64,000 nucleotides of DNA from 13-2-20CM-66-19 sp963824395 (GCA_963824395.1 CAWGPF010000001.1:682001-746000), one strand, 5' to 3'. Numbered from the stretch's first letter, positions 35,950-45,575 are shown. Translations and numbers: made by a program. The notes: generated by a model not told the origin, from the letters alone.

Positions 35950-36873
35950 ATGATCAAGACCGAGCAACTCACCAAGCGCTACCCCGGCCTGACCGCCGTC
36001 GATGGCGTGACTTTTGAGGTGAGCCCGGGGGAGGTGCTCGGCTTCCTCGGCCCCAACGGCGCAGGCAAGACGACGACGATGCGCATGCTCGCCGGCTTCA
36101 TCGCCCCGACCTCCGGCACCGCCAGCATCTGCGGCCACGACGTCAGCCGCGAACCGCTCGAAGCCAAGGCCGCGCTCGGTTACCTCCCCGAGGGCGCCCC
36201 GCTTTATGGAGAAATGAGCGTGCAGGGCTTCCTTAACTTCATCGCCGACCTGCGCGGCCTCACCGGTGAGCGCCGCCGTGCCCGGCTCGCCCACGTCATC
36301 GAGCACCTGCAGCTCGCGGGGGTCCTCGCGCAGAGCATCGACACCCTCTCCAAGGGCTTTCGCCGGCGCGTCGGGCTCGCCCAGGCGATCGTGCACGACC
36401 CGCCGGTGCTGATCCTGGACGAGCCCACCGACGGGCTCGATCCGAACCAGAAGCAGGAAGTGCGCACGCTGATCGAGGAGATGGCGCGCGACAAGATCAT
36501 CGTCATATCCACGCACATCCTCGAGGAGGTACAGGCGGTATGCAGCCGCGCGATCATCATCGCGCGCGGGCGCATCGTCGCCGACGATACCCCCGCGGCA
36601 CTGGCGGCGCGCTCGCGCTACCACAACGCGGTCTCGATGCAGCTCGAGGAGGCGGCACAGCTGCCCGCCGCGCGCGCTGCCCTGAGCGCGGTGGCGGACG
36701 TCGCCAGCGTCGAGGTGAGCGAACGCGGGGCGCGCCTCACCGCGCTGCCGCGCGCCGGCCAGATGATCCTGCCGGCGGTGTCCGCGCTCGCCGCGCAGCA
36801 GGGTCTGAAGCTCAAGGAACTGCACCTCGAATCCGGACGCCTCGATGAGGTGTTCCGCACCATCACCGCCTGA
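35950..36873 (+). CDS. ABC transporter ATP-binding protein, GldA-like
   Basis: The 307-residue ATPase has Walker A GPNGAGKTTT, the signature region DTLSKGFRRRVGLAQAI (with GFRRR in place of the canonical SGGQ) and Walker B VLILDEPTDGLD, followed by the H-loop ISTHILEE. The C-terminal 80 residues form an extra domain usual in NatA/GldA-type proteins. It energises the permease and auxiliary proteins encoded next. The start is ATG 35950; the frame upstream crosses the inverted repeat. Confidence 0.93.
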   Translation: MIKTEQLTKRYPGLTAVDGVTFEVSPGEVLGFLGPNGAGKTTTMRMLAGFIAPTSGTASICGHDVSREPLEAKAALGYLPEGAPLYGEMSVQGFLNFIADLRGLTGERRRARLAHVIEHLQLAGVLAQSIDTLSKGFRRRVGLAQAIVHDPPVLILDEPTDGLDPNQKQEVRTLIEEMARDKIIVISTHILEEVQAVCSRAIIIARGRIVADDTPAALAARSRYHNAVSMQLEEAAQLPAARAALSAVADVASVEVSERGARLTALPRAGQMILPAVSALAAQQGLKLKELHLESGRLDEVFRTITA

Positions 36874-36887
36874 GGACGACACGCACC

Positions 36888-37622
36888 ATGCGCAACGTGG
36901 GCATCATCATGCGCCGCGAGCTGGCGAGTTACTTCGCCACGCCGCTCGCCTACGTCTACATACTCATCTTCCTGCTGCTGGCGAACGTGTTCACGTTCTA
37001 CGTCGGTGGCTTCTATGAGCTCGGGCAGGCTGACCTCGGCGCCTTCTTCGGCTTCATCCCCTTCCTCTACCTGTTCCTGATTCCGGCCATCGCCATGAAA
37101 CTGTGGGCCGAGGAGCGCAAGAGCGGCAGCATCGAGCTGTTGATGACGCAGCCCGTGACGCTGCGGGACGCCGTACTCGGCAAGTTCCTGGCGGCGTGGC
37201 TGTTCACGGGCATCGCGCTCGCCCTGACCTTCCCGCTGTGGCTCACCGTCAACTACCTCGGCAGGCCCGACAACGGCGCCATCCTCGCCGCCTACCTCGG
37301 CAGTCTGCTGCTCGCCGGCGGCTTTCTCGCGGTCGGCTCCTGCATGTCCGCCCTCACGCGCAACCAGGTGGTCGCCTTCATCCTCGGGGTGATGGTGTGC
37401 TTCGTATTCGTGATGGCCGGCTTCCCGATGGTGATCGACGTGTTCCGCACCTGGGCGCCGGTGGCGCTGGTGGATGCGATCGCCTCGCTCTCCTTCCTCA
37501 CCCACTTCCAGTCGATCGCCAAGGGCGTCATCGACCTGCGCGACCTGCTGTACTTCGCCATGCTCATAGGGCTGTTCCTGTACGCGACCGCGATCGTGCT
37601 CGAGCTGCGCAAAGCGGACTGA
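36888..37622 (+). CDS. ABC-2 type permease, GldF-like
   Basis: The 244-residue membrane protein has six predicted helices. It starts IMRRELASYFATPLAYVYI and contains LWAEERKSGSIELLMTQPVTLRDAVLGKF, the classic ABC-2 (GldF/NosY) coupling-region motif. It pairs with the ATPase 14 bases upstream and the GldG-like protein 4 bases downstream. Confidence 0.92.
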   Translation: MRNVGIIMRRELASYFATPLAYVYILIFLLLANVFTFYVGGFYELGQADLGAFFGFIPFLYLFLIPAIAMKLWAEERKSGSIELLMTQPVTLRDAVLGKFLAAWLFTGIALALTFPLWLTVNYLGRPDNGAILAAYLGSLLLAGGFLAVGSCMSALTRNQVVAFILGVMVCFVFVMAGFPMVIDVFRTWAPVALVDAIASLSFLTHFQSIAKGVIDLRDLLYFAMLIGLFLYATAIVLELRKAD

Positions 37623-37626
37623 CACC

Positions 37627-39534
37627 ATGAACAAACGCTCAACCCTGGGCGGCGGCGTGCTGCTGGCACTGGCCCTGCTCTTCATCGGCTTCACGATCCT
37701 CTTCAACCACGCCCTGCGTGGCTGGCGGCTCGACCTGACCGAGAACCGTCTCTACACCACCGCCGCCGGTACCGACCGCATCCTCGCCGGCATCAAGGAG
37801 CCGCTGAACCTCTACTTCTTTTACTCGGAGAAGGCCGCGCAGCGCATGCCCGACCTGCAGGTCTACGGTCCGCGTGTACGCGACTTCCTCGAGGAGCTGG
37901 TGGCGCGCTCCAACGGCAAGCTGCGCCTGCACGTCATCGACCCGCAGCCGTTCTCCGAAGAAGAAGACCGCGCGGCCGAGCTCGGCGTACGCGGCGTGCC
38001 GATGGGCAGCGCCGGGCAGTTTTACTTCGGCCTCGCCGGCACCAACGCCACCGACGGCCATGCGGCCATCGAGTTCTTCGACCCGAAGAAGGAGCAGTTT
38101 CTCGAGTACGACGTGGTGAAGCTCATCTACCAGCTCTCCAACGCCAAGAAGCCGGTGGTGAGCTGGCTGTCCACCCTCCCCATGGAGGGGGGCATGGATC
38201 CGCGCAGCGGCGCCGCGCGCGAGCCTTGGATGGTGTATAGCGAGGCCAAGCAGCTCTTCGACGTGCGCCCCCTGGAGGCGAACGCCACCAAGATCGACCC
38301 GGACACCAACGTACTGGTGCTGGTGCACCCGAAGAACCTCTCGCCCGCCACCGAGTACGCGATCGACCAGTACGCCCTGCGCGGCGGTCACATCCTGCTG
38401 TTCGTCGACCCGCTGGCTGAGAACGATGCCGCCGGCGCCGATCCGCAGAACCCCATGGCCGCCATGACGGCGGACAAGTCCTCGCATTTCGGCCCGCTCC
38501 TGAGCGCCTGGGGCGTGCAGTTTGACCCGGGCAAGGTGGTAGCCGACCGCGGACACGCACTCTCGGTGACGATGCGCGAGAACCAGGAGCCGGTCATGCA
38601 CGTCGGAATCCTGGGCCTCGACAAGGACAGCTTTGCGGCCGATGACGTGATCACCGCCGGCCTCACCAAGGTGAACGTGGCAACCGCCGGCGCCCTCGAG
38701 CCGGTGAAGGACGCCAAGGTGCACTTTGAGCCCCTGCTGCAGTCGAGTAATGACGCGGAGCTGCTGCCCGCCGAGCGCCTGCGCATGCTCATGGACCCGG
38801 CGACCCTTCTCGATGACTTCAAGCCCACCGGTCGCCGCTATACCATCGCCGCGCGCGTCACCGGCACGGTGCACACGGCCTTCCCCGCAGGCCCGCCCGC
38901 CGGGGTGACGCTGCCGCCCGGGCAGCTGGTCCTGAAGACTTCGAGCCGGCCCTTGAACCTCATCGTGTTCGCCGACGCCGACATGCTGTCGGACTTTCTG
39001 TGGCTGCAGGCGCAGAGCTTCTTCGGCCAGCGCATGACTCAGGCGTTTGCCAGCAACGGCGACCTGGTGCAGAACGCGCTCGACAACCTCGCCGGCAGCG
39101 CCGACCTCATCAGTGTGCGCGGCCGCGCTTCCTTCGATCGCCCCTTCGAGCGGGTATTGAAGCTGCGGCGCGTCGCGAACGAGCGCTTCCACGCCAAGGA
39201 GCAGGAGCTCGAGCAGCAGCTGCAGAGCACGGAAGAGAAGCTGACGAGCCTTGAGACCAAGGGCGCCGATAAGAACTCCGCCGCCGCGACGCTGCTCGTG
39301 ACGCCGCAGCAGGAGCAGGAGATCGAGCACTTCCAGCTGGAGAAGCTGCGCATTCGCAAGGAGCTGCGCGCGGTGCGCGCCGGTCTGGATGAGGACATCA
39401 GGAACCTCGGCGCCACCCTGAAGATCATCAATATCGTGGTGGTGCCGCTGCTATTTGCGGCAATCGCGCTCTGCATCGCCCTGTGGCGCCGTCGCCGCAC
39501 GCGCGCGGGCGCCAGCGGGGTGGCCCACTCATGA
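37627..39534 (+). CDS. GldG-like ABC auxiliary membrane protein
   Basis: This 635-residue protein has an N-terminal transmembrane helix, a large extracytoplasmic 'ABC-type uncharacterised' domain (RLDLTENRLYTTAAGTDRIL ... LYFFYSEKAAQRMPDL), a putative coiled coil near residues 515-600 rich in Glu/Gln/Lys and a C-terminal transmembrane helix (IINIVVVPLLFAAIALCIALW) with a basic tail. In Bacteroidota GldG works with GldA/GldF in gliding; in Proteobacteria the same gene trio is common but its cargo is unknown. The stop overlaps the next start by ATGA. Confidence 0.9.
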   Translation: MNKRSTLGGGVLLALALLFIGFTILFNHALRGWRLDLTENRLYTTAAGTDRILAGIKEPLNLYFFYSEKAAQRMPDLQVYGPRVRDFLEELVARSNGKLRLHVIDPQPFSEEEDRAAELGVRGVPMGSAGQFYFGLAGTNATDGHAAIEFFDPKKEQFLEYDVVKLIYQLSNAKKPVVSWLSTLPMEGGMDPRSGAAREPWMVYSEAKQLFDVRPLEANATKIDPDTNVLVLVHPKNLSPATEYAIDQYALRGGHILLFVDPLAENDAAGADPQNPMAAMTADKSSHFGPLLSAWGVQFDPGKVVADRGHALSVTMRENQEPVMHVGILGLDKDSFAADDVITAGLTKVNVATAGALEPVKDAKVHFEPLLQSSNDAELLPAERLRMLMDPATLLDDFKPTGRRYTIAARVTGTVHTAFPAGPPAGVTLPPGQLVLKTSSRPLNLIVFADADMLSDFLWLQAQSFFGQRMTQAFASNGDLVQNALDNLAGSADLISVRGRASFDRPFERVLKLRRVANERFHAKEQELEQQLQSTEEKLTSLETKGADKNSAAATLLVTPQQEQEIEHFQLEKLRIRKELRAVRAGLDEDIRNLGATLKIINIVVVPLLFAAIALCIALWRRRRTRAGASGVAHS

Positions 39535-40577
39535 ACGCGCGCCGCGTCACCTGGCTGCTCTTGGCCGGGATCCTCGTCATCGGCTTCGCCATCTGGCTGT
39601 CGTCACTGCGGCACCTGGAACGTGCCACGCTCAGCGGGGATGTCGTGCTGCCGGGCCTCGAGCACAGCATTAACAACGTAAGCGAGGTACGCCTGCGCAA
39701 GGCGGATGACACCCACGTGACACTCAAGAGAGCCGATGGCGGCGGCTGGTTCGTCGGCGAACGGGACTGGCCGGCACAGGTGAGCAAGGTGCGCAAGCTG
39801 CTGCTCGATCTGGATGCCCTGAACGTGGTGGAGGAAAAGACGCGCCTGCCGGTGAACTACCCGGCGCTCGGCGTCGAGGATCTGAGCACTCCGAAAGCCA
39901 CCGGCACCGAGGTCATGGTGCTCTCCCCGGCCCAGAAGTGGACCCTAATCGTCGGCAAGCCCTCCGGGGGCAAGTCCGGCTACGTGCGCGTCGCCGGGGC
40001 CGAGAAGAGCCTGCTGGCGGCGCCCCTCATCATGCCGAGCGCTGACCCGAAAAGCTGGCTCGAGACGGCCGTCATCGACCTGCCGCCCGAGCGGCTGCGC
40101 GAGATCGAGGAACACCCCGCGGAAGGAGCCGCTTACAGCGTCGCGCGCCAGAAAAAGGAGGACCCGCATTTCACCCTGAGCGCGCTGCCCAAGGGGCGCG
40201 AGCTCAGTGGACCGGGCGCCGCCGATTCGCTCGCGGCGGCCCTCGCGGGGCTGACCCTCGAGGATGTGACCCGGGCGGCAACGGCCGGCGCACCGGCCGC
40301 GGCACGCGCGGTATTCCGTACCTTTGACAATCTCGAGGTCGAGGTCAGCGGCCGCAAGGACGGCGCCCGCAGCCTCGTGACCCTGGTCGCGCGCGCCGCC
40401 CAGGGCACGGCGGAGGCCGAGGCGCAGCGCCTGCAGTCGCACCTGGCGGGCTGGGAGTTCGAGATTCCGGACTACAAGTACGCGGCGATCTTTCCGCCGC
40501 TGACGGACCTTTTGAAGCCGCTGCCGACGCCGCAGAAGAAATCCCCGCCGACCCCGCAGGTTCCCAAGACCCACTGA
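39531..40577 (+). CDS. DUF4340 domain protein of the Gld-like ABC operon
   Basis: The 348-residue protein has one N-terminal membrane anchor (TWLLLAGILVIGFAIWL) and an extracytoplasmic domain typical of DUF4340: EVRLRKADDTHVTLKRADGGGWFVGERDWPAQ and repeated beta-rich blocks, ending in a Pro-rich tail. DUF4340 proteins regularly follow GldG-type proteins in operons, so it is probably part of the same envelope complex. Start ATG overlaps the preceding stop (39531-39534). Confidence 0.88.
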   Translation: MNARRVTWLLLAGILVIGFAIWLSSLRHLERATLSGDVVLPGLEHSINNVSEVRLRKADDTHVTLKRADGGGWFVGERDWPAQVSKVRKLLLDLDALNVVEEKTRLPVNYPALGVEDLSTPKATGTEVMVLSPAQKWTLIVGKPSGGKSGYVRVAGAEKSLLAAPLIMPSADPKSWLETAVIDLPPERLREIEEHPAEGAAYSVARQKKEDPHFTLSALPKGRELSGPGAADSLAAALAGLTLEDVTRAATAGAPAAARAVFRTFDNLEVEVSGRKDGARSLVTLVARAAQGTAEAEAQRLQSHLAGWEFEIPDYKYAAIFPPLTDLLKPLPTPQKKSPPTPQVPKTH

Positions 40578-40663
40578 AGCGGCGGCTTGCGCGCAAACAG
40601 CGGCGCGTTCCTGTCGTCCTGTACCTACGGGAGATTGCGGTTCGCGCCGTGCGCACGCCGCAG

Positions 40664-40669
40664 TAAAAT
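40664..40669 (+). promoter_or_regulatory. -10-like element of the small stress-like gene
   Basis: TAAAAT (40664-40669) stands out in a GC-rich gap and lies 51 bases before the ATG. TTCGCG at 17-base spacing upstream is a weak -35. Assigned by eye. Confidence 0.3.
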
Positions 40670-40720
40670 TGCGAGCATCGCCCGATGCATGCACGGGACC
40701 GGGCCTTCAAGGAGAGGGAC

Positions 40721-41197
40721 ATGAGCGCGGTGTTACTGGCCGTTTTTGAGCGCAGCGCACAGGCCGAACAGGTTCGTACCGAGCTGGTGCGCGATGGCTT
40801 CCCCACCGATCGCGTCGAACTCACGGCGCGTGGCGAGACCGGGCGGGCCGGACTGCAGCCGGCCGAGTCGCGGCAGGTGCGGCTGCGCCAGTATTTCCGC
40901 ACCCTGTTCAGCCGCGACGATGAGCGCGCCTTCGCCGACCTGCTGGCCGGCCGCGTCGAAGATGGCACGGCGACTACGATTGCGGTGCATCCGCGCGGGG
41001 ACATCGAGACTGCGCGCGCCGCGCAGCTGCTCGGCAATGCCGGTGCGCTCGAGCTCGTAGGCCACGACCTGGAGCATCAGGCGTTCGAACACGCCGCCGC
41101 GCCCACCGAGGGCACCTGGATCAGCCATCTCGCGCCCGAAAACCCGAGCGGAGCGGACTGCGTGTACTGCCGCCTGTTCCCGCAGCAGCGCCACTAA
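40721..41197 (+). CDS. Hypothetical protein resembling general-stress (YflT-like) proteins
   Basis: This 158-residue protein starts at ATG 40721 after AAGGAGAGGG. The opening VLLAVFERSAQAEQVRTELVRDGFPTDRVEL resembles the ferredoxin-like 'heat-induced stress protein YflT' fold, in which two inter-chain alpha/beta units occur: here a second strand TTIAVHPRGDIETARAAQLL follows. The last 25 residues hold GADCVYCRLFP with a C-x2-C pair. No enzymatic function is apparent. Confidence 0.65.
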   Translation: MSAVLLAVFERSAQAEQVRTELVRDGFPTDRVELTARGETGRAGLQPAESRQVRLRQYFRTLFSRDDERAFADLLAGRVEDGTATTIAVHPRGDIETARAAQLLGNAGALELVGHDLEHQAFEHAAAPTEGTWISHLAPENPSGADCVYCRLFPQQRH

Positions 41198-41228
41198 AGA
41201 CTCAGGGCGCCCCCGCGCAGGCAGTTCC

Positions 41229-42008
41229 TCAGGGCTGCTTGTCGAGGACCATGGTCGTCGTCTGGCCGTGCGCGACGTCTTTGTCGGTCAGGACGATGCT
41301 CTTGCCGTCGCCGGCAGCGACCAGATCGATCTCATCGACCACCTTGCCCTGCCGATAGTCGGTCTCGTGCACGGTGCGGGCGTTGACCTTCTTCAGCACG
41401 ACCTGCGTGCTGCCGGGATCCCCCGTCACCGGGTACTGCTTGCCGTCGAACTTAGCCTGATAGGCCTGGCCGTTGGACTGCATGCTGAACTGCTCGGGCG
41501 TCATCGCGTATTGCACCAGGGTGGTGGCATCGTTGGCGTTTGTGAACTGGTCCTGCAGCCATGACCCGGAAAGCGCATGCGCGCCCGCCGGACCCGCCGC
41601 GACGCGCTTCTCGGTGTAGGTGCCGGTAGTGGGCTGCGTGCCGGAGTAGCCGGTGAACTTGCCCGCAAGCGTGTTGCCATCGGAAGAGACGGTCATGGTA
41701 TTGACGCCCATGAGCTTCCCGCCCTGCTTCTGCGAGGTCTCGACGGTGTGGGCGTCTACCACCCGCACCATCATTTCGTCGTAAAAGGCGTGGCCGCTGA
41801 CCCTGTGCCAGGCGCCATCGGCTGGTAGCTTGTCGATCGGCGGATCGCAGCTGGCGCAGCTCCAGGTGCCGCCGGCAACCACGAACGCGTCCGGCTTCCC
41901 GGTGACCTTGATCGAATCGAGTCGCGCCTTCCAGGTGCCATCGAAAGCGCTCGCGGCGAGCGCCGCAGCGGGTGCCAGCAGCAGCACCGACAGCATGAGT
42001 TTTTTCAT
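41229..42008 (-). CDS. Secreted hypothetical protein with two similar halves
   Basis: This 259-residue protein has a signal peptide (MKKLMLSVLLLAPAAALA). The mature part has two beta-rich halves: the first opens SAFDGTWKARLDSIKV and the second HALSGSWLQDQFTN, each with later 'GKQYPVTGDPGSTQVVLKKV'-like or 'VSGHAFYDEMMVRVVDAHTV'-like strands, suggesting an internal duplication of a lipocalin-like barrel. One Cys pair (CASCDPP) is present. The same layout occurs in many secreted proteins of unknown function. It stands alone, convergent with the stress-like gene. Confidence 0.72.
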   Translation of the reverse strand: MKKLMLSVLLLAPAAALAASAFDGTWKARLDSIKVTGKPDAFVVAGGTWSCASCDPPIDKLPADGAWHRVSGHAFYDEMMVRVVDAHTVETSQKQGGKLMGVNTMTVSSDGNTLAGKFTGYSGTQPTTGTYTEKRVAAGPAGAHALSGSWLQDQFTNANDATTLVQYAMTPEQFSMQSNGQAYQAKFDGKQYPVTGDPGSTQVVLKKVNARTVHETDYRQGKVVDEIDLVAAGDGKSIVLTDKDVAHGQTTTMVLDKQP

Positions 42009-42111
42009 TTGCGTTATCCCCCGAGTGTGTTGGTTCAGTGCGCCCCCAGGCGCGCCGGCCGCGCGAGTCTATGCCGCGCAGCGCGTGGCCACCAACAGCC
42101 CAGTCAAAGCC

Positions 42112-43989
42112 TCAGCTGGTGCGCGCGCGCAGCGTCTCGCCGAGCACATCGGCGTGCCCCTCGATCCGCCTGATGTGCGGCCAGCGCGGGCCGTCCGCGT
42201 AGGCAACGCTGAAGACCCGGAAGTAGTCGGCGCTCTCGATCAGCAGCTCGATCGGCTTCTTGCTGGCCTGCGCGGCAACGATGGCGGCATCGAGCACATC
42301 GGCGCTGTACTTGCGGCCGTTGACGGCGAGCAGCTTCATGCCCGGGCCGACGCCGGCGCGTGCTGCAGCGCGATCCTCCACCGTCTCCGTCACCGTGTCC
42401 TTGTCATCGAGCTGCATACCGATCGACCACAGGCGGTTGGTCACCTTGCGGCGCTTCTGCTGCGTCTCGAGGTAGGTGTTCTTCTCGGCCGAATAGCTCA
42501 GCTGCCAGCCGCTGTCCTTGAGGGCGCCGAGCAGGGTCTGCGGACCGAGCGAATCAAGATGCCGGTGGATGATCGCGCGCCAGTCGGCAGGCACCACGCT
42601 CGAGAGCGTCGTGTAGACGTCGGCCTCCACGTACGGCTTGAGGGCCGGTGCGCCACCGCTGCCGGCGTAGAAGCGCCTGACGTAGTCATCGAGGCAGGCT
42701 TTGCCGCCGGAGCGTGCCCGCAGTTCGGTATCGACATTCAGCCACAGGAACTCCGAGGCCTCGTAGAAATCCACGTCGCGGCGGCTGATCGACCAGCTGC
42801 CCGGCGCGTCGTAGAGGATCTGCGCGGCAACCGCGGTGTCCGCCAGCGGCCGCCAGCGGTCGCCGGTCTGGATGTCGTAGAAGCCGGCGACGCTCGCCAG
42901 CATCTCACGGTAGCTCTCCTGCGGCACGAGTCCGGCGCGCACCGGCAGCACGGTGCCCCAGAACTGCGTCATCCCCTCGTACACCCACAAGAGCGAGCCA
43001 TCCATCGGCTGCTGGTAGTCGGGGCTCAGCAGCCCTGCCGGCCGGCGGTACTTGCCGTTCCAGCTGTGCACGTACTCGTGCGCCAGCAGCTCCGCCACCC
43101 CTTCGCGCAGTGGCGCGTCGGAGAGCGAGTTCTCATCGACGCGGTCATCGCTTGACTCGTGGTGCTCAAGACCGAAGTGCGCGACATGATCCGAGAGCGT
43201 CAGGAGCCAGGTGTAATGGCGGTACATGCGCGTGCCGAAGAGCATGCCCGCCTGCGCCACCAGGCGCCCGTAGCTCGCCGCGAAATCATCCGGGACGCTC
43301 AGGGCCTCCGCGCTGTCGGCGGTGATCGATATGGCGTGCCTGAGCTCTGTGAAGGGCGCGGCGCCTGGCAGTTCGACGAGCTTGGTGAAGGCCCCCATCT
43401 GCACCGGCGAGTCGATCAGCCGGGCGAGATCCGCATCCTCGAGCCTGACGCTGCCGTCGCCCTGGGGCGTGAGCGCAAGCGCGCTGCGCAGCTGCCACCC
43501 CGGGGGCGCCATCAGGACCGCTTCAGTGCTGATGGCGGCCGCGTCGCGCCCCTTCGGCAGCAGCACGAACTGGTTCCAGGAGATCACGGCGAGCTGCGCA
43601 CTGCTGCTCGGACCGGCGGTGAACTCGCCCCCTTCCGTCGGCAACCCGGTGTCGAGACTGATGTCCAGGCGCGTGGCGCCGGCGGGCACCTTCACCGTCA
43701 CCTGGAACATCTCGCGCGGGTCGCGCTGCCAGGTGAGCTGCTGGCCGCCGGCGCGGATGGTCATGCCGATGAGCGTGTTGAGAGGGCCGGTGGGTCCGTG
43801 CTCCCCGGGGATCCACTGGGGAAACACCAGTACCACGGGGCCGGGCTTTACGGCGAGGCTAAGATCGGTGTGGATGTGCTTGCGCGCGATCTCGCGCGCA
43901 TCCAGGCGCACGTTCAGGTCCGCCGCGCTGACACTGCCGAGCACCATCGCCAGCGCCGCCGCGGCGCTCAACCAGTAAGCCATTCGCAT
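42112..43989 (-). CDS. M61 family metallopeptidase with PDZ domain
   Basis: The product has 625 residues: a signal peptide (ending SVSA), an N-terminal beta domain with the family start WIPGEHGPTGPL, the zinc motif HEYVHSWN (His304, Glu305, His308) with a downstream YEGMTQFWG Glu ligand, and a C-terminal PDZ-like domain (GMQLDDKDTVTETVEDRAAARAGV). These glycyl-aminopeptidase-like enzymes act outside the cytoplasm. ATG 43989 was chosen; a second ATG is two codons later. Divergent from the second GFA gene. Confidence 0.92.
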   Translation of the reverse strand: MRMAYWLSAAAALAMVLGSVSAADLNVRLDAREIARKHIHTDLSLAVKPGPVVLVFPQWIPGEHGPTGPLNTLIGMTIRAGGQQLTWQRDPREMFQVTVKVPAGATRLDISLDTGLPTEGGEFTAGPSSSAQLAVISWNQFVLLPKGRDAAAISTEAVLMAPPGWQLRSALALTPQGDGSVRLEDADLARLIDSPVQMGAFTKLVELPGAAPFTELRHAISITADSAEALSVPDDFAASYGRLVAQAGMLFGTRMYRHYTWLLTLSDHVAHFGLEHHESSDDRVDENSLSDAPLREGVAELLAHEYVHSWNGKYRRPAGLLSPDYQQPMDGSLLWVYEGMTQFWGTVLPVRAGLVPQESYREMLASVAGFYDIQTGDRWRPLADTAVAAQILYDAPGSWSISRRDVDFYEASEFLWLNVDTELRARSGGKACLDDYVRRFYAGSGGAPALKPYVEADVYTTLSSVVPADWRAIIHRHLDSLGPQTLLGALKDSGWQLSYSAEKNTYLETQQKRRKVTNRLWSIGMQLDDKDTVTETVEDRAAARAGVGPGMKLLAVNGRKYSADVLDAAIVAAQASKKPIELLIESADYFRVFSVAYADGPRWPHIRRIEGHADVLGETLRARTS

Positions 43990-44077
43990 CGGGACAACCT
44001 TTGCAGCTGCAGACAAATGAGGGTGGGCGATGTTCCCGGAAATGGAGCGGTGAGGCAACGGATGTTAAGTTAGCACC

Positions 44078-44485
44078 ATGTCAGAACCGGTCTACAGCGG
44101 CGGCTGCCTGTGCCAAGCGGTGCGCTACCGCGTCACGGGCGCGCCGCGTTACCTGTGCTATTGCCACTGCGAGAGCTGCCGGCGGGCGGCCGGCGCGGCG
44201 AGCGTGCCGTGGGCGACGTTTGCCGCGGCGGGCTTCGTACTCACCGGCGCGGCGCCGGTGGAATACCGTTCCTCCGCGCACGTGGTGCGCAGCTTCTGCG
44301 GCGCCTGCGGCAGCTCGCTCACCTACCGCAACGCGGCACGCCCCGGGGAGATCGACGTGATCCTCAGCTCGCTCGATCAGGCAGCGCTGCTGGCGCCCGC
44401 TGCGCACGTCTGGGTCGCCGACAAGCTCCCCTGGGTGCACATCGATGATGGCCTGCCACAGCATGCGGCCGGGTCGAGTCCCTGA
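44078..44485 (+). CDS. GFA-family zinc protein (second copy)
   Basis: The 135-residue protein has GGCLCQAVRY, the YCHCESCRRAAGA cluster and the SFCGACGSSLTY pair, the expected zinc-binding cysteines of the GFA/CENP-V fold. It is a diverged relative of the protein at 18891: that one is shorter in the middle and reads WCRVCQ where this one reads HCESC. Function unassigned; the family is often called glutathione-dependent formaldehyde-activating, but most members are untested. Convergent with lptG, 16 bases apart. Confidence 0.88.
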   Translation: MSEPVYSGGCLCQAVRYRVTGAPRYLCYCHCESCRRAAGAASVPWATFAAAGFVLTGAAPVEYRSSAHVVRSFCGACGSSLTYRNAARPGEIDVILSSLDQAALLAPAAHVWVADKLPWVHIDDGLPQHAAGSSP

Positions 44486-44501
44486 AGAGGGGCTGGCCGG
44501 C

Positions 44502-45575
44502 TCAGCGCGCGCGCGCCAGCAGCGCCACCGTCACCAGCGCCAGGAGCGTCGTCGGCAGCCAGGCGAGCACCACCGGGTTCAGGTTAAAGACCACCGTACC
44601 GCTCTCGATCAGCTTCTCCAGGAGGAAGAAGGCGATGCCGAGCACCAGGCCCATGAGCATGCGCGTGCCGGTGCCGGTGGAGCGCAATGAGCCGAGCACG
44701 AACGGGATCGCCAGGAGCACGGTAAAGAGCACCGCCACGGTGCGCGCGATGCGCGACCAGAAGGCGAACATGTACTCCCGGTCATCGAGGCTGTTGGCGC
44801 GGTAGTAGCTGATCAGGCGCCACAGCGCGCGATTGGTGAGCTGGTCGGGGTTCTCGATCGCGAGTCCCAGAAATCCGGCCGTCACGTTCGACTGCAGCAC
44901 GCGCTGGGCGGGGGCGCTCTTGCTGACGGTGTCGCCGTTGAAGCGCGACTCGACGTAGTCCCCGAGCAGCCACTTGCCCTTGCTGCCGGCGCTCGCCGCG
45001 GTCGCATGCTGCGCCTGCCCGAGCGCGAGCAGCCGGTGATCCCCCGACAGCTCGAAGATCTGCATACCGCCGAACTGGCTCTCGCTCGACTGGCGCGCGA
45101 CGTGCAGGATCAGGTTGCCGTCGCGCACCCAGGCGCCGCCACCGCCGAAGCTCACGTTGTTGAAGCGGCTGAAGGCCTTCTGTTCGCGCGCCGTCTGCTG
45201 GAGCGCGGGTCCCAGAAATTCCCCGAGCACGACCGCGCAGCCGACCAGAATCAGCGCGGCGAGCAGGCAGATGCCGGCCAGGTGGGCGATCGAGATGCCG
45301 GTGGCGCGCACCACGGTGATCTCGCTGTTGCGTGCCAGGGACCCGAGGCCGATCAGCGAGCCGATCAGCGCCACGATCGGCAGCAGGTCGAAGGCGAAGA
45401 TCGGCAGGTTCAGGAGCGTGTACCACAGGGCCCCGAGCGCCGTGTAGCCGCCGCTGCCAATGTCGTCCTGCTCGCCGATGAAGATGAACAGCGCCCCGAG
45501 CATCAGGAGCGCTGCGCCCACCATCAGCACCGAGCCGAGGATGGTGCGCACGATGTAGCGGTCGAGGATGTTCAC
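44502..45575 (-). CDS. lptG: LPS export ABC permease LptG
   Basis: This 357-residue inner-membrane permease works with LptF and the ATPase LptB to extract LPS from the inner membrane towards the LptC-A-D bridge. It starts NILDRYIVRTILGSVLMVGAALL, has three N-terminal and three C-terminal membrane helices, and a beta-jellyroll periplasmic domain between them. GTG 45575 overlaps the lptF stop by four bases (GTGA), as expected for a fixed-stoichiometry pair. Confidence 0.93.
   Translation of the reverse strand: MNILDRYIVRTILGSVLMVGAALLMLGALFIFIGEQDDIGSGGYTALGALWYTLLNLPIFAFDLLPIVALIGSLIGLGSLARNSEITVVRATGISIAHLAGICLLAALILVGCAVVLGEFLGPALQQTAREQKAFSRFNNVSFGGGGAWVRDGNLILHVARQSSESQFGGMQIFELSGDHRLLALGQAQHATAASAGSKGKWLLGDYVESRFNGDTVSKSAPAQRVLQSNVTAGFLGLAIENPDQLTNRALWRLISYYRANSLDDREYMFAFWSRIARTVAVLFTVLLAIPFVLGSLRSTGTGTRMLMGLVLGIAFFLLEKLIESGTVVFNLNPVVLAWLPTTLLALVTVALLARAR

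Noticed and set aside
37639..39330. Long minus-strand open frame opposite the GldG-like gene
   Set aside because: Shadow frame with no signature; the plus-strand gene is coupled to its neighbours and has membrane segments and a coiled coil.
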